Shown one piece after another: positions 9,319-20,469 of a stretch of 64,000 nucleotides of DNA. Numbering within the stretch: position 1 is the first letter of the stretch; each line of letters opens with the position of its first letter. The stretch lies in assembly GCA_933822405.4 (NCBI GenBank), contig CAKOGP040001958.1, positions 186,001 to 250,000 of the forward strand. The letters run 5' to 3'. The DNA is from Cylindrotheca closterium (lineage: Eukaryota; Bacillariophyta; Bacillariophyceae; Bacillariales; Bacillariaceae). Below the pieces are notes generated by a model. That model was not told the DNA's origin. It was given only the letters and a program-made list of their open reading frames with translations, and did not search any database. Made by a program: the position numbers and the translations under genes.

Positions 9319-12300
9319 TTACTGGGAAAGCGAACGATTATAGTTGTGGCTTTTTGGCACCACATGGTCGATGATCTTTGGAGCAGTCTCGTGCATCTCT
9401 TGAGCGGGCTTCGCAATTGCTGAATACTGGGTCCATTGAAATACAAATGCGTTAGAGGTTGCTCGAATCATGTTTCCACTCCTCGTGTATGGACGCTGAC
9501 ATGTCGATTCCAACAGCGCATAATGATCTCACCTTGTTTGGTTTTTTGGGCTTCTGCCTTTCTGGTCTTAGAGCCAAGATTGTCGTTTCACCGAAATTCA
9601 CCGCGTGATGTTCGTTGAATTTAGATCTCGACAACTCAGTTGCCGGCGGTGAAGTCACAGTGTCGCCTGCAAAATTCACCATTGGTTGGGCGTTGAATTC
9701 CGGGACCATTCTTATGGGTGAGCTTTCTCCAACCCAATAGGTGACCATATTGCCCTTGCCCTTTACTGCAACCTTGCCTCTCTTGCGCAATGGCATATCT
9801 GGAGCTTGCTCCTGTAGAAACTTGGCTGCCGCCTCAGAACATTGAATCTTGTCGCTCATTGACAAACTCTCCATCCTTGATGATGTGTTCACGGTATCTC
9901 CAAAGAGGCCGTACCTCGGATTCAACGATCCAATCACATTGCTGACAACAGGACCAGAATGGAAACCTACACGGATGTGGACATATCCAGCTTCGGGATC
10001 ATCTTCGTCGATCAAAACCCGACCTGCAGCCTTGACAGCGTCGATGGCAAACTCGGCAATGCGCTTTGCATGAGTTTCGTTCTGATCATTTTCCACTGTA
10101 CAGTACGAAAACGAGAAAAAGAAACCGAAACGAGTGTTAGAAATGGTAAACGTTAGGAGTTGGAGGCCAGAATACTCACAGTTTGTCACTCCCATCCAAG
10201 CATCGCCTATCGTCTCCACCTTGAACACGTCGTGTTTGGTAGCCAGTGCATCAAACGCAAGATACAAGCGATCCAACATGTTGCAGACCTTCACTGGAGA
10301 CAGCGCTCGCGAGATATCAGTAAATCGGACGATATCACTGAAGAAAATGGTCACGTTATTGTGTGTTTCCCTTTAAAAGAAAGTACCACAGAATGAATGA
10401 TCGTGAGATGCCATTTCATGTTCACAAATGGATTGGTAAAACAGAGTAAGACTTACGGTTCGACCTTTTGTCCTGCCTTGAGCTTGTCAGCGACAGCCTT
10501 GGGGAAAACCTTGTATAGCATGTCTCCAGTAGCCACTTCCGTCCTTATGCGCGCCATGGGATTGGCGTCAGCAAGTGGCTCGGTGTCGCTAGCACTCGCT
10601 TCACCAAAAATCATGTCAAGATCCTTCGCGTCTGGACGAAAGAGAGGGTCGCTACTCCAACACTTCTGCATGATGTCTGACATCTTCTTTGGGCAGGAAG
10701 ATGGAACAGCGGGTCTATAGTTTAGGCGTGGATCGCACACCTTGCGAAGAACTGATCTAGGATCCTCCCCTGAGTATGGGGTGTTTCTGCTATAGATCTC
10801 GTACAAGATGATGCCTGTACCGAATAAAAGTGCATGTTAGAGAATTGCGTGCTGGTCCACATATGCGTTCATTTAGAAGGACTCACCGAACGAGTAAATG
10901 TCACAGTTGCTGTTGTAGTTTGTTTTTCGCAGGATGTACTCTGGAGCTAACCTATAATTGAACAATAACAATTGCTTGTGAGTACATATTCATCATTGAC
11001 ATGACAGCTGACGACAGCATTAAGAGAGAAGTGACTGATCGAAACGTACCAGAAAGGAGTGCCAGACAAGCCGCGATTGTTCTTCAACGCAAGGCCGAAG
11101 TCACCAACCTTTGCCCGGAATCTAGAGTCAATTAAGATATTTTTCGCCTTGAGGTCTCCATGAAGAATAGGCGGTTTCGACGCATGCAAGAAGCGAAGGC
11201 CCTGGGCTACGTCGCGAACAATCTGGAGGATGATTTCTCCTCCAGTGTACAGAGTCTCGTTTCGCAAAAGGTCGTACAAAGAACCGTTTTCCATGTACTC
11301 CATAACCATCATTGGCTCGTATCCGTTCATGACTGCTCCCATAACAGTGGTGATGCCTGTATTGAATTGAATTAATGCAACAAATGTCAGTCTTTCATGA
11401 ATGCTTGAATCGATGAAAAGGAGACGATCGATACTATTACTTACATGGATGGCGGAGCCTGGACAAAAGTCTCATTTCTTCTTTGAACTCGTACTGCCTC
11501 TGAGTGGTATCATCGCACCATGGAAAAACCTTGGCCATGATGCCTCTATGAGTGCTCGAACCAGCAGACGCGGTGCCAAGTACGTTCATGTTGTATGCAG
11601 ATGTCTCTTGAGAGCCGAAGAGCATTCGGCTAATCGTGGACTGTTTGCGGTGTCGTTGGCCAAGTCCAACAAGAAATCCCAACTTCGAGTTGTCTCCCGT
11701 GCCCGTTGTACTAGTTGCAAGACTACCTCGTTTGACCCCAAATGATTCCAAAGGCGCTTCAAGATCTTGTGAATGGTTGGCATCATACGATTCTTGTTCT
11801 TCTGCTCTTTTGTCGTCGGCAGAATCTTCTTCGACCTCGTTGGATGTAGCAGCCATCGACCCGGACGTCTTGGCTGATCCGCCCTTCTTCTTAATTGGCA
11901 GTACTCGCTTGATAGCGACATTCGTACCACGATACTCAGCAAGCAGTACAACCCCAAATGCACCTTGTCCAATTACTTCAGCAGGATGGCTGAAGTGCAA
12001 TTCATCTACGTTGACTTTCCATACTTCATCGCTCTTCTCTCGTCTGTAGTTCATGAATCTCCATAGCAAGAGCAGCAAGATGAAACCACAAGCACCTGCG
12101 ATGATGCCTGCAAAAGTCCCATCCGCCATGCATTTTCCGTTGATCAACTTAGAGTTATTGGAGCACACGCATAATCCATCTTCGTTCTGCAATATAATTT
12201 GATGAGAAATGAAACATTCGGAACTTTTAATGGCATAAGCGGCGAGAATAGAATGATCAATGGACTGGACTTACGGCAACCATTTGATTCTCAAAGCAAA

Positions 12301-14439
12301 CCTTTTCAATCACTTCAACTCTCCATGGTGACTCAGGTACTTGAACGCCATCGACAGCGATTTCGAGAATTGCAACTCCACGTTGGTTCTGCGAAAAAAT
12401 GAAATCATAGGCATGATCTTCATCTGGTGTCGTTGTGACCGTCAAAGCCCGTGTTTCCTGTCCAAAATGTACTAATGCTGTCAATGTGGCATTGTCTCTA
12501 TCCAAGTTATCATGTACGTGAAAATCCAGCTGTTCTCCCTGTTCCACTTCCCCACATAAAGACATCTGGTAATATTTTTCGAATGAGAATATCATAGCAT
12601 GTCTAGTACACCGGGAAGCAATATGAAGTGACTTTACGCACCTTGTCACAGCCGCCCAAGATGCTGAGATCGGAGTCCGGCACCCCCTCCTCCTTATCAA
12701 ATTGGAATAGATCCACCTCAAATGCCTTGATGCAAGGCTTGCAAAAACAAGAATACCCTTTTTCTTTTGGGCACGATAGGCCTTTAAGCTCACATTGATG
12801 ATCAAACATATCCTCTGGAACCTTATAATGACCCTCAGGACATTTGATAGCGTCATACAACGTCGTTACACGAGGACACTGCCAATCGCCTACACAGACA
12901 AAGGTAATCAAAAAGGAAAAGTCAAGCGTAAGTAGGTGCTCGGCGGACATCACCCAACTCTGCAATAAACACTCAGTGATTATCATACCATTCTTGTTTT
13001 GTTCAACAAAACCAATGTCCTGGACGATCGTTCTTAGCTCAAAGTGAGACCTTGCTGAACGAAAGCCGCTGTGACGACCTGCCAGTCCTGCTTGATATGC
13101 CAACTCTGCCATCTCTCGAGTGGTATCGCAGCGTGCTTCTTTCACAAAATCTGAAGGTGACATGGTATTGCACAAGTCGATTTCCGTTGGGGAGATGGCG
13201 GCATCCAAACACTCATGAATAGCTCGACCCACATTGTTGTGATAGTGAAAGTTGATGAGAGCTGCTGACACTTCCTCTGCGATTACTCGGTCGAGGTCTT
13301 GCTTGGCAAAGAGCGGCCACTCCGGAACGACAGGTGTCGAGTGCAGATACGGAAAGAGGTCGCCATCATCCATAATGTAGATCCTTGGAGACACGACCTT
13401 GAAAAGCTCTGGATCGAGCAGCTCTCCCGTTTCAAGATCGGTGGTCTGTTCGACTACTCCCGTTCGAACGAAGCCGACGTCCCAGCTCCCATCGAGAACA
13501 CCTCTCACGACATCTTCTTGATTATCTGTATAGTCCAGAGCAAACAATGACAAGGTGAGAACCATGGAACGAAGCATTCGTTCGAAGAAACAAAAGACAA
13601 CGGGTTTCTTGCTTACCTGTGAATGTAACTTGATCAGGATCCATGATGTAATCCAATCCGTTCTTCATCATTACCCAAAATTGAGACTGGCCACCAGCAA
13701 ATTCAGAAATCTTGACAGCGGCGAGCCGTTTGTTCTTCAAATCTGCAATGTTATTGATCTGTCTGTTGTCTGCAGCAACAAGCATAGTTCCACCGAGGAC
13801 ATCAAGGTCATAATATCGTCCTCGGACCTTGGTGCGAGACAATGTGGTTCCAAGAGGCTGAGCTCCAATCTCGGTACCAGTACACGAGAAGAAGCCAGAG
13901 TCAGCATACATCATATCCACGTCTTGATCTTGGTCGATCCACGCAATCAAAGGATAGCGTGTAGGTACCATCTTGAACTCGATGGGAGGGTCCCAGCGTT
14001 TTCCAACTGCCTCGGTGAGATAGGTTTCGAAGGTTAGGTTGAAACCTTGGACGGTAGTCTCGATGTCATCGGGGGCATAGATACCGATATGGTAGACCTT
14101 CTTTTGTGTAAGCTCGTTGAATTGACGGTAGCCTTGAGCGCAGTCGAGTTGCCCAGTAGGCCACTGTTTTTCAGGGTCCGAGATGGTAACATTGGTGTCG
14201 TCTTCTCGTGGTACAAATGATTGGTCTTCATCGTCCCAGTCAATTTGATAGGTAGTTCCATTGAGAGGTGTAATCACATTGTGGGGCGACGGTACATTGA
14301 TCTCTGCTGGAGGCCCCTGATAATCTGTGGCCCAGTCGTCGATTTTGGTGTTGTTGTCTTGAGGCGTTGTGTTCGCAAGAGTATTGGCAATCGCGATGAT
14401 TGCAATTTGAAGCCTCATAATGTTTAGTTTCAAAATCAT
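9319..14439 (-). CDS. Receptor guanylate cyclase with PhnD-like sensor and kinase domain (copy 3, complete)
   Basis: Exons (minus): 14439-13617, 13525-12989, 12889-12642, 12565-12275, 12186-11445, 11356-11050, 10951-10887, 10814-10457, 10370-10180, 10095-9533, 9426-9319. The product is 1410 aa with the same domain order and catalytic residues as copy 2, offset by about +61 because of a longer Asp/Asn-rich linker after the signal peptide. ATG 14439 is the first in frame; the ATG at 14418 (MRLQIAIIAIANTLA) is an alternative. Two structural differences stand out: a 72-bp intron (10886-10815) splits the kinase exon at the SFG/IIL position where copies 2 and 4 have none, and an extra last exon supplies the C-terminus. 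Copy 3 ends in RSLSQ, matching the SISQ/SLSQ ends of copies 2 and 4. Exons 1-2 and intron 1 are almost identical to copy 2, while most other introns differ. Confidence 0.93.
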
Positions 14440-14911
14440 TTCAGAAAGATTTTATGAGGTAAACGCTTTGAGCGTGTCTCTAGCTTGGCACTTCGCAGTC
14501 GGGTCCTTCTGGATTGATGCCGATTGTTGGAACCGAACCATCCCCATTCTCTTTCTGTTCTTGTTTCCCAAAGAACCGAATTTTAGTCCGCTAACAGGGG
14601 TGTGTCCAATCGCGATTTGACATTAGTGACATCCTCTCGGTCCGACGAAGGGGCAACGCGAATTCCAAGCGCTTTCCACTTGCGAATACCTTTGCAATCA
14701 TTATTTGTGGCGAGGGAACTGATACCGAATGATATGCCAGTACGCACGAGGTGAAGGCTAAAAACTGCTCAGCCATAATCATGAGAAGAAGTCATGTTGA
14801 TGTTGCGGTCATTACCACTCCATGGGCTTCGTTTTTGGTTTTTTACAAGGTACTTCAATAGTGCCTATTTTGACTTCCCCGAGTCCACAACTCAAATTTC
14901 AAAATTCATCG
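14440..14911. other. Intergenic spacer upstream of receptor cyclase copy 3
   Basis: No gene, RNA or repeat is recognised. It holds the 5' flank of copy 3 and the 3' flank of the esterase-like gene. Confidence 0.5.
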
Positions 14912-16189
14912 TTAGGAGGACCGTCGGCAATTGGTTGGAATCTCCCTCATAGATCCTTTGCCTCGCAGCTGGCCATCTTTCGATAATCGTGATAAATAGG
15001 TAAATAGGAAATGATTCCACCAGTCGACAGGCCCAGGAGCCTGAAAGTGCAGACAATCTGCTGGGGCAGCATGAGCGTCATGGCGGAGTGCCGTCATATT
15101 GAAAATGTCCAGATAGTGATAGATTGGACCCAACCCCTTTCTGTTGTGCTCGAGCAAAACGTATTTCGTGTAATTATTATAACCTTCAAACTTGTCCCAG
15201 TCGTGCTGGTGCCCGACTGTGACTTTGTAGTCCTCAAACTTGGCGAGGGGGACAATCCGAGTCCCAACCTTCCAGTCGAATTTTCGAGTTCTTGGCAAGC
15301 ATCCTTCATGACCGGGACTAGTTGCGCGAAAGATGTACAGATCTTGGGATCGGTTCATATTTGACAAGAGATTCAGCATAACACCCAGATCTTGTCGATA
15401 GTGATTCACGTCGTGATAGTGTGCTCCTATATTGAAGACTGCCAACACCCGATCCGCTGGTGAAATGTCGAGAAAGTGACGAACCTCGTGATCAAATTCA
15501 ATCATCTTTCGTGTTGTATTTGGTCGGACCTTGTCGGCAGAGACCTTCTTGTCAAACACTGGAATTATCCTATCATCAGCACCGTGAACTCCTCCAACTG
15601 GACAAATCATGGAACCATTCCGTTGGTTGTCTGGGTTAAGTCGAAAATTGGCATGACCAATTTTATTTGCCAAACCGGTGTACATTGCATCAGTGAGCGA
15701 GTCACCAAAGAAGAGTATTCGTTGGACATTCAATTTCTGCAAAACCTTGCAAAACTTGTCCAAAGTCAAAATGTCAACTTGGCAATCTGATTCATGATCG
15801 ACCCATCTCCAGCTGGTCCTCCAAGGGAATGGAGCATCCTCCGAAGGTTGGAATGCGCCAGCAGTCCTTCTCTGAAAGGGCCCGTCTTTGATGACCAATG
15901 GTTTCTCAAATTGCCCATGATCTCTGGCAAAATCAAAGTCTTGAACCCACGATCCATTGATGCCTGATTTCCACAGACAGGCGTCCTGGCACGCATCCGA
16001 GTTCTTCCTAATAGCCGATAGTGGAGGCGATTGATCTTTGACCAAAACGCTTGACGACATCGCTTCATCTGCGTGTTTGGACAATGCGGCAGATGATGCC
16101 ATCACCAATGATATCACTACGGCAATAAATAGGAGCAAACACAAACCCCGGGTCGTGTTGCATTTTCCCATAGAGAATCTGACCAACAT
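14912..16189 (-). CDS. PMR5/TBL-like (PC-esterase) membrane-anchored acyltransferase or esterase
   Basis: A single-exon protein of 425 aa. It starts with a short basic N-terminus and a hydrophobic helix at about residues 13-36, so a type II Golgi-type anchor is likely. The GDS catalytic-serine motif is in ILFFGDSLTDAMY (near residue 163). The partner Asp-x-x-His is DCLHFQAPGPVDWWNHF near residue 390, as in the plant trichome-birefringence-like and CAS1-type families that O-acetylate wall polysaccharides or glycans. Several N-glycosylation sequons lie between. The acceptor glycan cannot be read from the sequence. ATG 16189 is the first in frame; ATG 16171 (MGKCNTTRG) is an alternative. It is divergently arranged with the secernin-like gene at 16496. 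Confidence 0.75.
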   Translation of the reverse strand: MLVRFSMGKCNTTRGLCLLLFIAVVISLVMASSAALSKHADEAMSSSVLVKDQSPPLSAIRKNSDACQDACLWKSGINGSWVQDFDFARDHGQFEKPLVIKDGPFQRRTAGAFQPSEDAPFPWRTSWRWVDHESDCQVDILTLDKFCKVLQKLNVQRILFFGDSLTDAMYTGLANKIGHANFRLNPDNQRNGSMICPVGGVHGADDRIIPVFDKKVSADKVRPNTTRKMIEFDHEVRHFLDISPADRVLAVFNIGAHYHDVNHYRQDLGVMLNLLSNMNRSQDLYIFRATSPGHEGCLPRTRKFDWKVGTRIVPLAKFEDYKVTVGHQHDWDKFEGYNNYTKYVLLEHNRKGLGPIYHYLDIFNMTALRHDAHAAPADCLHFQAPGPVDWWNHFLFTYLSRLSKDGQLRGKGSMREIPTNCRRSS

Positions 16190-16495
16190 ATCGTTCGTAT
16201 GTAGGATTAGACGATTGATTGAATGGCCCGCATGAACTTTGTCGTTTTGTTATTGTATCTTCAATGGCGACCGGTACGGTACCATTGTCATCGCGTCGCC
16301 AAAAATATTTTGGACTGAAATAATAACCGCAGCATCTTCAAATCATCTGCAGCGTTGAGTTTTCGGGTTATTATATTTTCGCGTGTCAATTAAAGGGGTC
16401 GCATCGATCGATCGCATCGATCAACGATCCCAATAAGTTATTGACAGATGAAGCTCGTATGCTTGGGACAACACATGACACAGTAAAGAAGCAGC
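16190..16495. other. Divergent promoter region of the esterase-like and secernin-like genes
   Basis: 306 bp shared upstream region. It contains a GATCGATCGCATCGATC-type self-complementary stretch near 16402-16425 but no motif that I can assign. Confidence 0.4.
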
Positions 16496-17584
16496 ATGAG
16501 AACTCTCCTTCAAAACAGAGCCTTCAAAGGCATGACGCTCAAGAGCCCTATGGGATGCGACACCTTCGTTGCCTTGTATCCAGCCACACCAAAGGGAACG
16601 GTCGTCTTTGGAAAGAACAGCGATCGTCCCGCCGGAGAAGGGCAATCCATTCAAAGATATCTGGGCCAAGAATACTACACTGTTGTTGATGACCAAGAAG
16701 AAAGTAGTAGCAGCAGCAGCAGCAGCAGCAAGATGTATAAAGACAAACCCCAATGCCAATGCACCTACATTTCCATTCCACAAGCTCCCAAGACACACTC
16801 CGTGCTACTCTCTCAGATCGATTGGATGTTTGGAGCCGAGCATGGAACCAACGAACATGGCGTGGTCATTGGAAATGAAGCGGTTTGGACCAAGGTGGAA
16901 GATGAAGACCTAGAAACGAAAAGGCTCTTGGGTATGGATTTGGTGCGATTGGGATTGGAACGTGGATCCACTGCCAAGACTGCCATGAATGTCATCACAT
17001 CCTTACTGGAGGAACATGGTCAAGGAGGGCCATGTGCAAAAGATGATGATTCGCTTGTTTATCACAATTCGTTCTTGATTGCTGATCCAAGTGAAGCATG
17101 GATTGTGGAGACGGCAGGGAGGCATTGGGTCGCCAAGAACATTCAGGAAGGAACAAGAAACATATCCAATACGCTGACAATTCGTACCGATTATGATTTG
17201 CACTCGAAAGGATTGAAAGAATATGCACTGCAATCTGGACTACTGAAAACGAACACCAAGGGCAGTACCAATACAGATGTAGAAGAAAAGTTGGATTGGG
17301 CAGCATGCTTTGGTGATGGATGTATCGAGGAATGCGAATCCCCTTATTCCCGTCAAACCTGTGGTGGGAAACTACTGGAAAAGTATGATGGTACTCAAAA
17401 TCTGGACTACAAGGCGATGATGGAGATCTTGCGGAATCATGACGCTGGAATATGCATGCATGGTGGGTTCGAAACGACGGCATCCATGGTCAGCGTTTTG
17501 AAGTCTAATGGCGATCACCAACACTGGATGCTGGACAAACCGCATCCTTGTAAACATGAACATGAACTGCAACCTAAAATATGA
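16496..17584 (+). CDS. Secernin-like dipeptidase (peptidase family C69)
   Basis: A single-exon protein of 362 aa. It closely follows the secernin pattern: Cys-Asp-Thr-Phe-Val-Ala at residues 21-26 (the Cys is the predicted N-terminal nucleophile), VFGKNSDRP, CTYISIPQ, FGAEHGTNEHGVVIGNEA, GMDLVRLGLERG, LLEEHGQGG and AWIVETAGRHWVA. Family members are Ntn-hydrolase-fold enzymes; animal secernins act in exocytosis, and bacterial relatives are dipeptidases. An ATG at 16550 would place the Cys at position 3, as usual for the family, so the true start may be there rather than at the first ATG (16496). An AGC repeat (about 16708-16731) gives a run of serines in a surface loop. The substrate is not predictable. 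Confidence 0.88.
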   Translation: MRTLLQNRAFKGMTLKSPMGCDTFVALYPATPKGTVVFGKNSDRPAGEGQSIQRYLGQEYYTVVDDQEESSSSSSSSSKMYKDKPQCQCTYISIPQAPKTHSVLLSQIDWMFGAEHGTNEHGVVIGNEAVWTKVEDEDLETKRLLGMDLVRLGLERGSTAKTAMNVITSLLEEHGQGGPCAKDDDSLVYHNSFLIADPSEAWIVETAGRHWVAKNIQEGTRNISNTLTIRTDYDLHSKGLKEYALQSGLLKTNTKGSTNTDVEEKLDWAACFGDGCIEECESPYSRQTCGGKLLEKYDGTQNLDYKAMMEILRNHDAGICMHGGFETTASMVSVLKSNGDHQHWMLDKPHPCKHEHELQPKI

Positions 17585-17667
17585 AATCAAGGAAACAGTA
17601 CAATCCTACTTGAGAAACAATAGTCTTCCAAAACAAAAGTGGTTATAATAACGATTTTAATACTATG

Positions 17668-18534
17668 CTACACTATTTTGGCTTCTTTTGATAATAGCCT
17701 CGCATTGACCAAAAAGTCGTCATATGCAACAATGGCGTCTTTGATGGAGCTCAGTATTTGCAACTGTGCCACGGTCGTGACCCCTAGCTGTCCTCGAAGT
17801 CCTTGCCCAATGACCATGTCGCATTCTCCCCACATGCCAAGTGCCAGGTCAAGATCCGACTTCAGTTTGGAAATCTTCAGATCGTCAATAGTGGTGGAAT
17901 TGGGAGTCAGTAGTCCATATTCAATCTTATCCACCAAGAATTTTCCAGATGATTGCACCACAGGCAACAGACCGAGAACCTTAATGCCTGCTTCTTCTAA
18001 CTTTCCAGACATGACCACCTGTTGAATGTCTTCTGCCGCCAATTGTTGAGTGTCCAAGAGTTCGAGTGCTCTCTTGGCGTTAATAGGAGCTTTAATGGGT
18101 GGAATGTAGTTCAGGTCGGGTGCATATAACTTGAGCTTTTCGGGGGTTCCAACAAAGGGTAAAATACCGTCGTCGATGGGGACCTTGTAAACGCCAATGC
18201 ATTCCTTAGACAAATCACCTGGCAAACATGCCGCAGAGGCTGGCTCCGCAATAGTAGTACTCCCACCAAGGAGAGCAGCCAATCCACCGCCAATAAGGAA
18301 ATCTTGCGTCCATCTTCGACGAGTTATTGGTGTAGCTTCAACAGGTTCTGACGACAATAATTTTTCAGTACGAAACGTGGATGATGATGGATACTGCCCT
18401 GCTTGTGCATTCTTGGCGGTGTTAGCGGCATTAGACGATTGCCTGTCATTCAGATTCTGTGGGTTGAAAGCATTCGAGTCTATAAGCAATAGCAGTAGAG
18501 AGATGTTTATTAAGAGCAAACGTTGGTTCTTCAT
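17668..18534 (-). CDS. Predicted thylakoid-lumen protein with diatom plastid presequence
   Basis: A protein of 288 aa. The N-terminus is a signal peptide (LLLINISLLLLLIDSNA) followed directly by Phe, the diatom NAF/SAF-type plastid-entry motif. A second targeting segment follows at about residues 70-100: TRRRW, then a hydrophobic glycine/leucine stretch ending in EPASA, typical of thylakoid-lumen transfer, possibly by the twin-arginine route. The mature part of ~185 aa is predicted helical and has no motif I recognise; extrinsic photosystem II proteins have this size and layout, but I cannot assign it to one. ATG 18534 lies only 31 bases from an assembly gap, so the promoter is unresolved and an additional upstream exon cannot be excluded. 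Confidence 0.7.
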   Translation of the reverse strand: MKNQRLLLINISLLLLLIDSNAFNPQNLNDRQSSNAANTAKNAQAGQYPSSSTFRTEKLLSSEPVEATPITRRRWTQDFLIGGGLAALLGGSTTIAEPASAACLPGDLSKECIGVYKVPIDDGILPFVGTPEKLKLYAPDLNYIPPIKAPINAKRALELLDTQQLAAEDIQQVVMSGKLEEAGIKVLGLLPVVQSSGKFLVDKIEYGLLTPNSTTIDDLKISKLKSDLDLALGMWGECDMVIGQGLRGQLGVTTVAQLQILSSIKDAIVAYDDFLVNARLLSKEAKIV

Positions 18535-18565
18535 TCCAACACTGCTGATGATGATGCAAGATCTT

Positions 18566-18871
18566 NNNNNNNNNNNNNNNNNNNNNNNNNNNNNNNNNNN
18601 NNNNNNNNNNNNNNNNNNNNNNNNNNNNNNNNNNNNNNNNNNNNNNNNNNNNNNNNNNNNNNNNNNNNNNNNNNNNNNNNNNNNNNNNNNNNNNNNNNNN
18701 NNNNNNNNNNNNNNNNNNNNNNNNNNNNNNNNNNNNNNNNNNNNNNNNNNNNNNNNNNNNNNNNNNNNNNNNNNNNNNNNNNNNNNNNNNNNNNNNNNNN
18801 NNNNNNNNNNNNNNNNNNNNNNNNNNNNNNNNNNNNNNNNNNNNNNNNNNNNNNNNNNNNNNNNNNNNNNN
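18566..18871. other. Assembly gap (306 N)
   Basis: A run of N from 18566 to 18871. The open frames that cross it are artefacts. The gap covers the promoter of the plastid protein gene; the rest of 18535-19059 shows no gene. Confidence 1.
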
Positions 18872-19059
18872 TTTAAAATCATTTTCCAATTTTAAAATTA
18901 ATTATTCATACGCGGTGGTAGCCAACACGTTTTGTGTCAAGAAGTGGTAAGAGTACAGAAATATAGTAGTGTAATTTGTTGTAGAATACATAGGAGACAA
19001 ATTCATAGAATGAATCATCTCCGAGGATCATGTATATACAAGAATACATGGATCAGCAA

Positions 19060-19716
19060 TCAATCGGATAGCCGAAGTACATGCGGTAGGGCTGATCTTG
19101 TGGTCAACGTGAATCTTGGAGTTGGTACGTAGAAAGAGTCTTCATCTGAACCCGTTTTGCTGCCAAAAGAAGAACTTTTGATGTCCCCGGTCATTTCCTT
19201 GGATGTGACAACAGGGTCGGCGTAGATAGTCTTACCCGAGATGCCTGAATATTGGAGTGTAGCAGACTTGAAAATACTCTCCTCGTATCGCTTCTCATCT
19301 GTGGTTCGTGTCCGCTTGCCACAAACGCCTCTTCTTCTCGAGAATTCAGAATAAGGTCGGCTTCTTCTTGGAAGGATCTTCAGCGTTAGTGGAGGTGTTT
19401 CTGAGGGCCCTATGGGTTGATCATCCATCGTAAGTACTGGGAGGCTGAGTCGTTCAATGTCGGTAGGTCGACATTCAACGATATCGGAAGGGTTCGGGCG
19501 GGGTCGCATTCTAGGCGGTGGAGGAGCAGATAGAAGCGGAAACGCATCTGATACAAAGGGTGTCGCTGCATCCCAATCCACCCGTTGATGAGCCTTGAAT
19601 GGATCTGTTGGTAGCGGCATAGGCATGCTTTGTGTTAGTTGTTCGTTCTCCATTGGAATTGTTTTCATTCGTTTTGCAGAATTAGTATTCTTTTCCGAAG
19701 TCATCGCCGCTGTCAT
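19060..19716 (-). CDS. Hypothetical disordered protein, Pro/Ser/Arg-rich
   Basis: A single-exon open frame of 218 aa from ATG 19716. It is rich in Pro, Ser, Thr and Arg and has no membrane segment, signal peptide or recognisable domain. A proline run (SAPPPPRMRPRP) sits near residue 65 and the basic cluster SRRRGVCGKRTR near residue 127. Codon usage looks ordinary and the frame is long for chance, but I have no family match and it is moderately uncertain as a gene. Confidence 0.5.
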   Translation of the reverse strand: MTAAMTSEKNTNSAKRMKTIPMENEQLTQSMPMPLPTDPFKAHQRVDWDAATPFVSDAFPLLSAPPPPRMRPRPNPSDIVECRPTDIERLSLPVLTMDDQPIGPSETPPLTLKILPRRSRPYSEFSRRRGVCGKRTRTTDEKRYEESIFKSATLQYSGISGKTIYADPVVTSKEMTGDIKSSSFGSKTGSDEDSFYVPTPRFTLTTRSALPHVLRLSD

Positions 19717-20469
19717 GAACAGTCTTTCAATTATGATTTGTGGGACTTGTTTGAAAATCGTGACACCGATGATTTGGCGGGAAATGTGAGGAATGGACTA
19801 GCGCGCCTTTGACCATAAGTAGATAAATATTTTTGTCAACGGTATTTAACCTCCATTTGTCTATACTCCGCGGTGTCAACGGAACAATTCGATCCGATAA
19901 AACCGTCAGGATCAGAACTACGGTTTGATCTCGGTTTGATCTAGTCGTTCGCTGTGACCAATTACGGAATTAGAGGGCTCAATAAATCATTACATACGGG
20001 ATTGCGGTTCCTCGTCGGTTTGGGTCATTGGGCTTATTCAAAAGAGTGTCTGTCTATTTCTTTGCAAGCTTGCAGGGACGAATTATCGATTGGTATGGGG
20101 TAACCGGTAGACTGACTGTTTCGCTTGTTGACGTCAGATCACCAGATTCCATGGCGACTCACCTGCCTGGTTATATGACTGGGAACAATAAAATATATAT
20201 TACTCAAAATGAATAATATTACTAAATTGATTTCTTTCAGGTAGATGACACGTTCCACCAAGATCATGGTTGGACGTCCTTCCTAGGAAAGCAAATACTG
20301 ACTACAGCAGTCGTCAAGGACCCAATGAATCAGTTAAACTAATACCCATCATATCAGTTCTCACAATTGCTAATAAATTTCTTCCCTAGGTTTATCTCAT
20401 TCTAATGTGTATATAAATGATCCCAATATGATGAGTTGGTTGTTTAGGTGATGATGGTGGAGAAGGTTT
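19717..20469. other. Intergenic spacer
   Basis: No gene, RNA or clear repeat is seen between the disordered protein and the first alternative oxidase. Confidence 0.5.

Noticed and set aside
9452..10354. Receptor copy 3 read as one continuous cyclase frame through 10179-10096
   Set aside because: The 84-bp segment has GT-AG ends at the same place as the introns in copies 2 and 4 and adds residues foreign to the cyclase fold; it is an in-frame intron.
16548..16796. Cys-rich minus-strand frame opposite the secernin-like gene
   Set aside because: The cysteines are the complement of the AGC/serine repeat; a shadow frame.
18197..18895. Open frames running through the N block on both strands
   Set aside because: They exist only because N is read as open; the real minus-strand gene starts at 18534, outside the gap.
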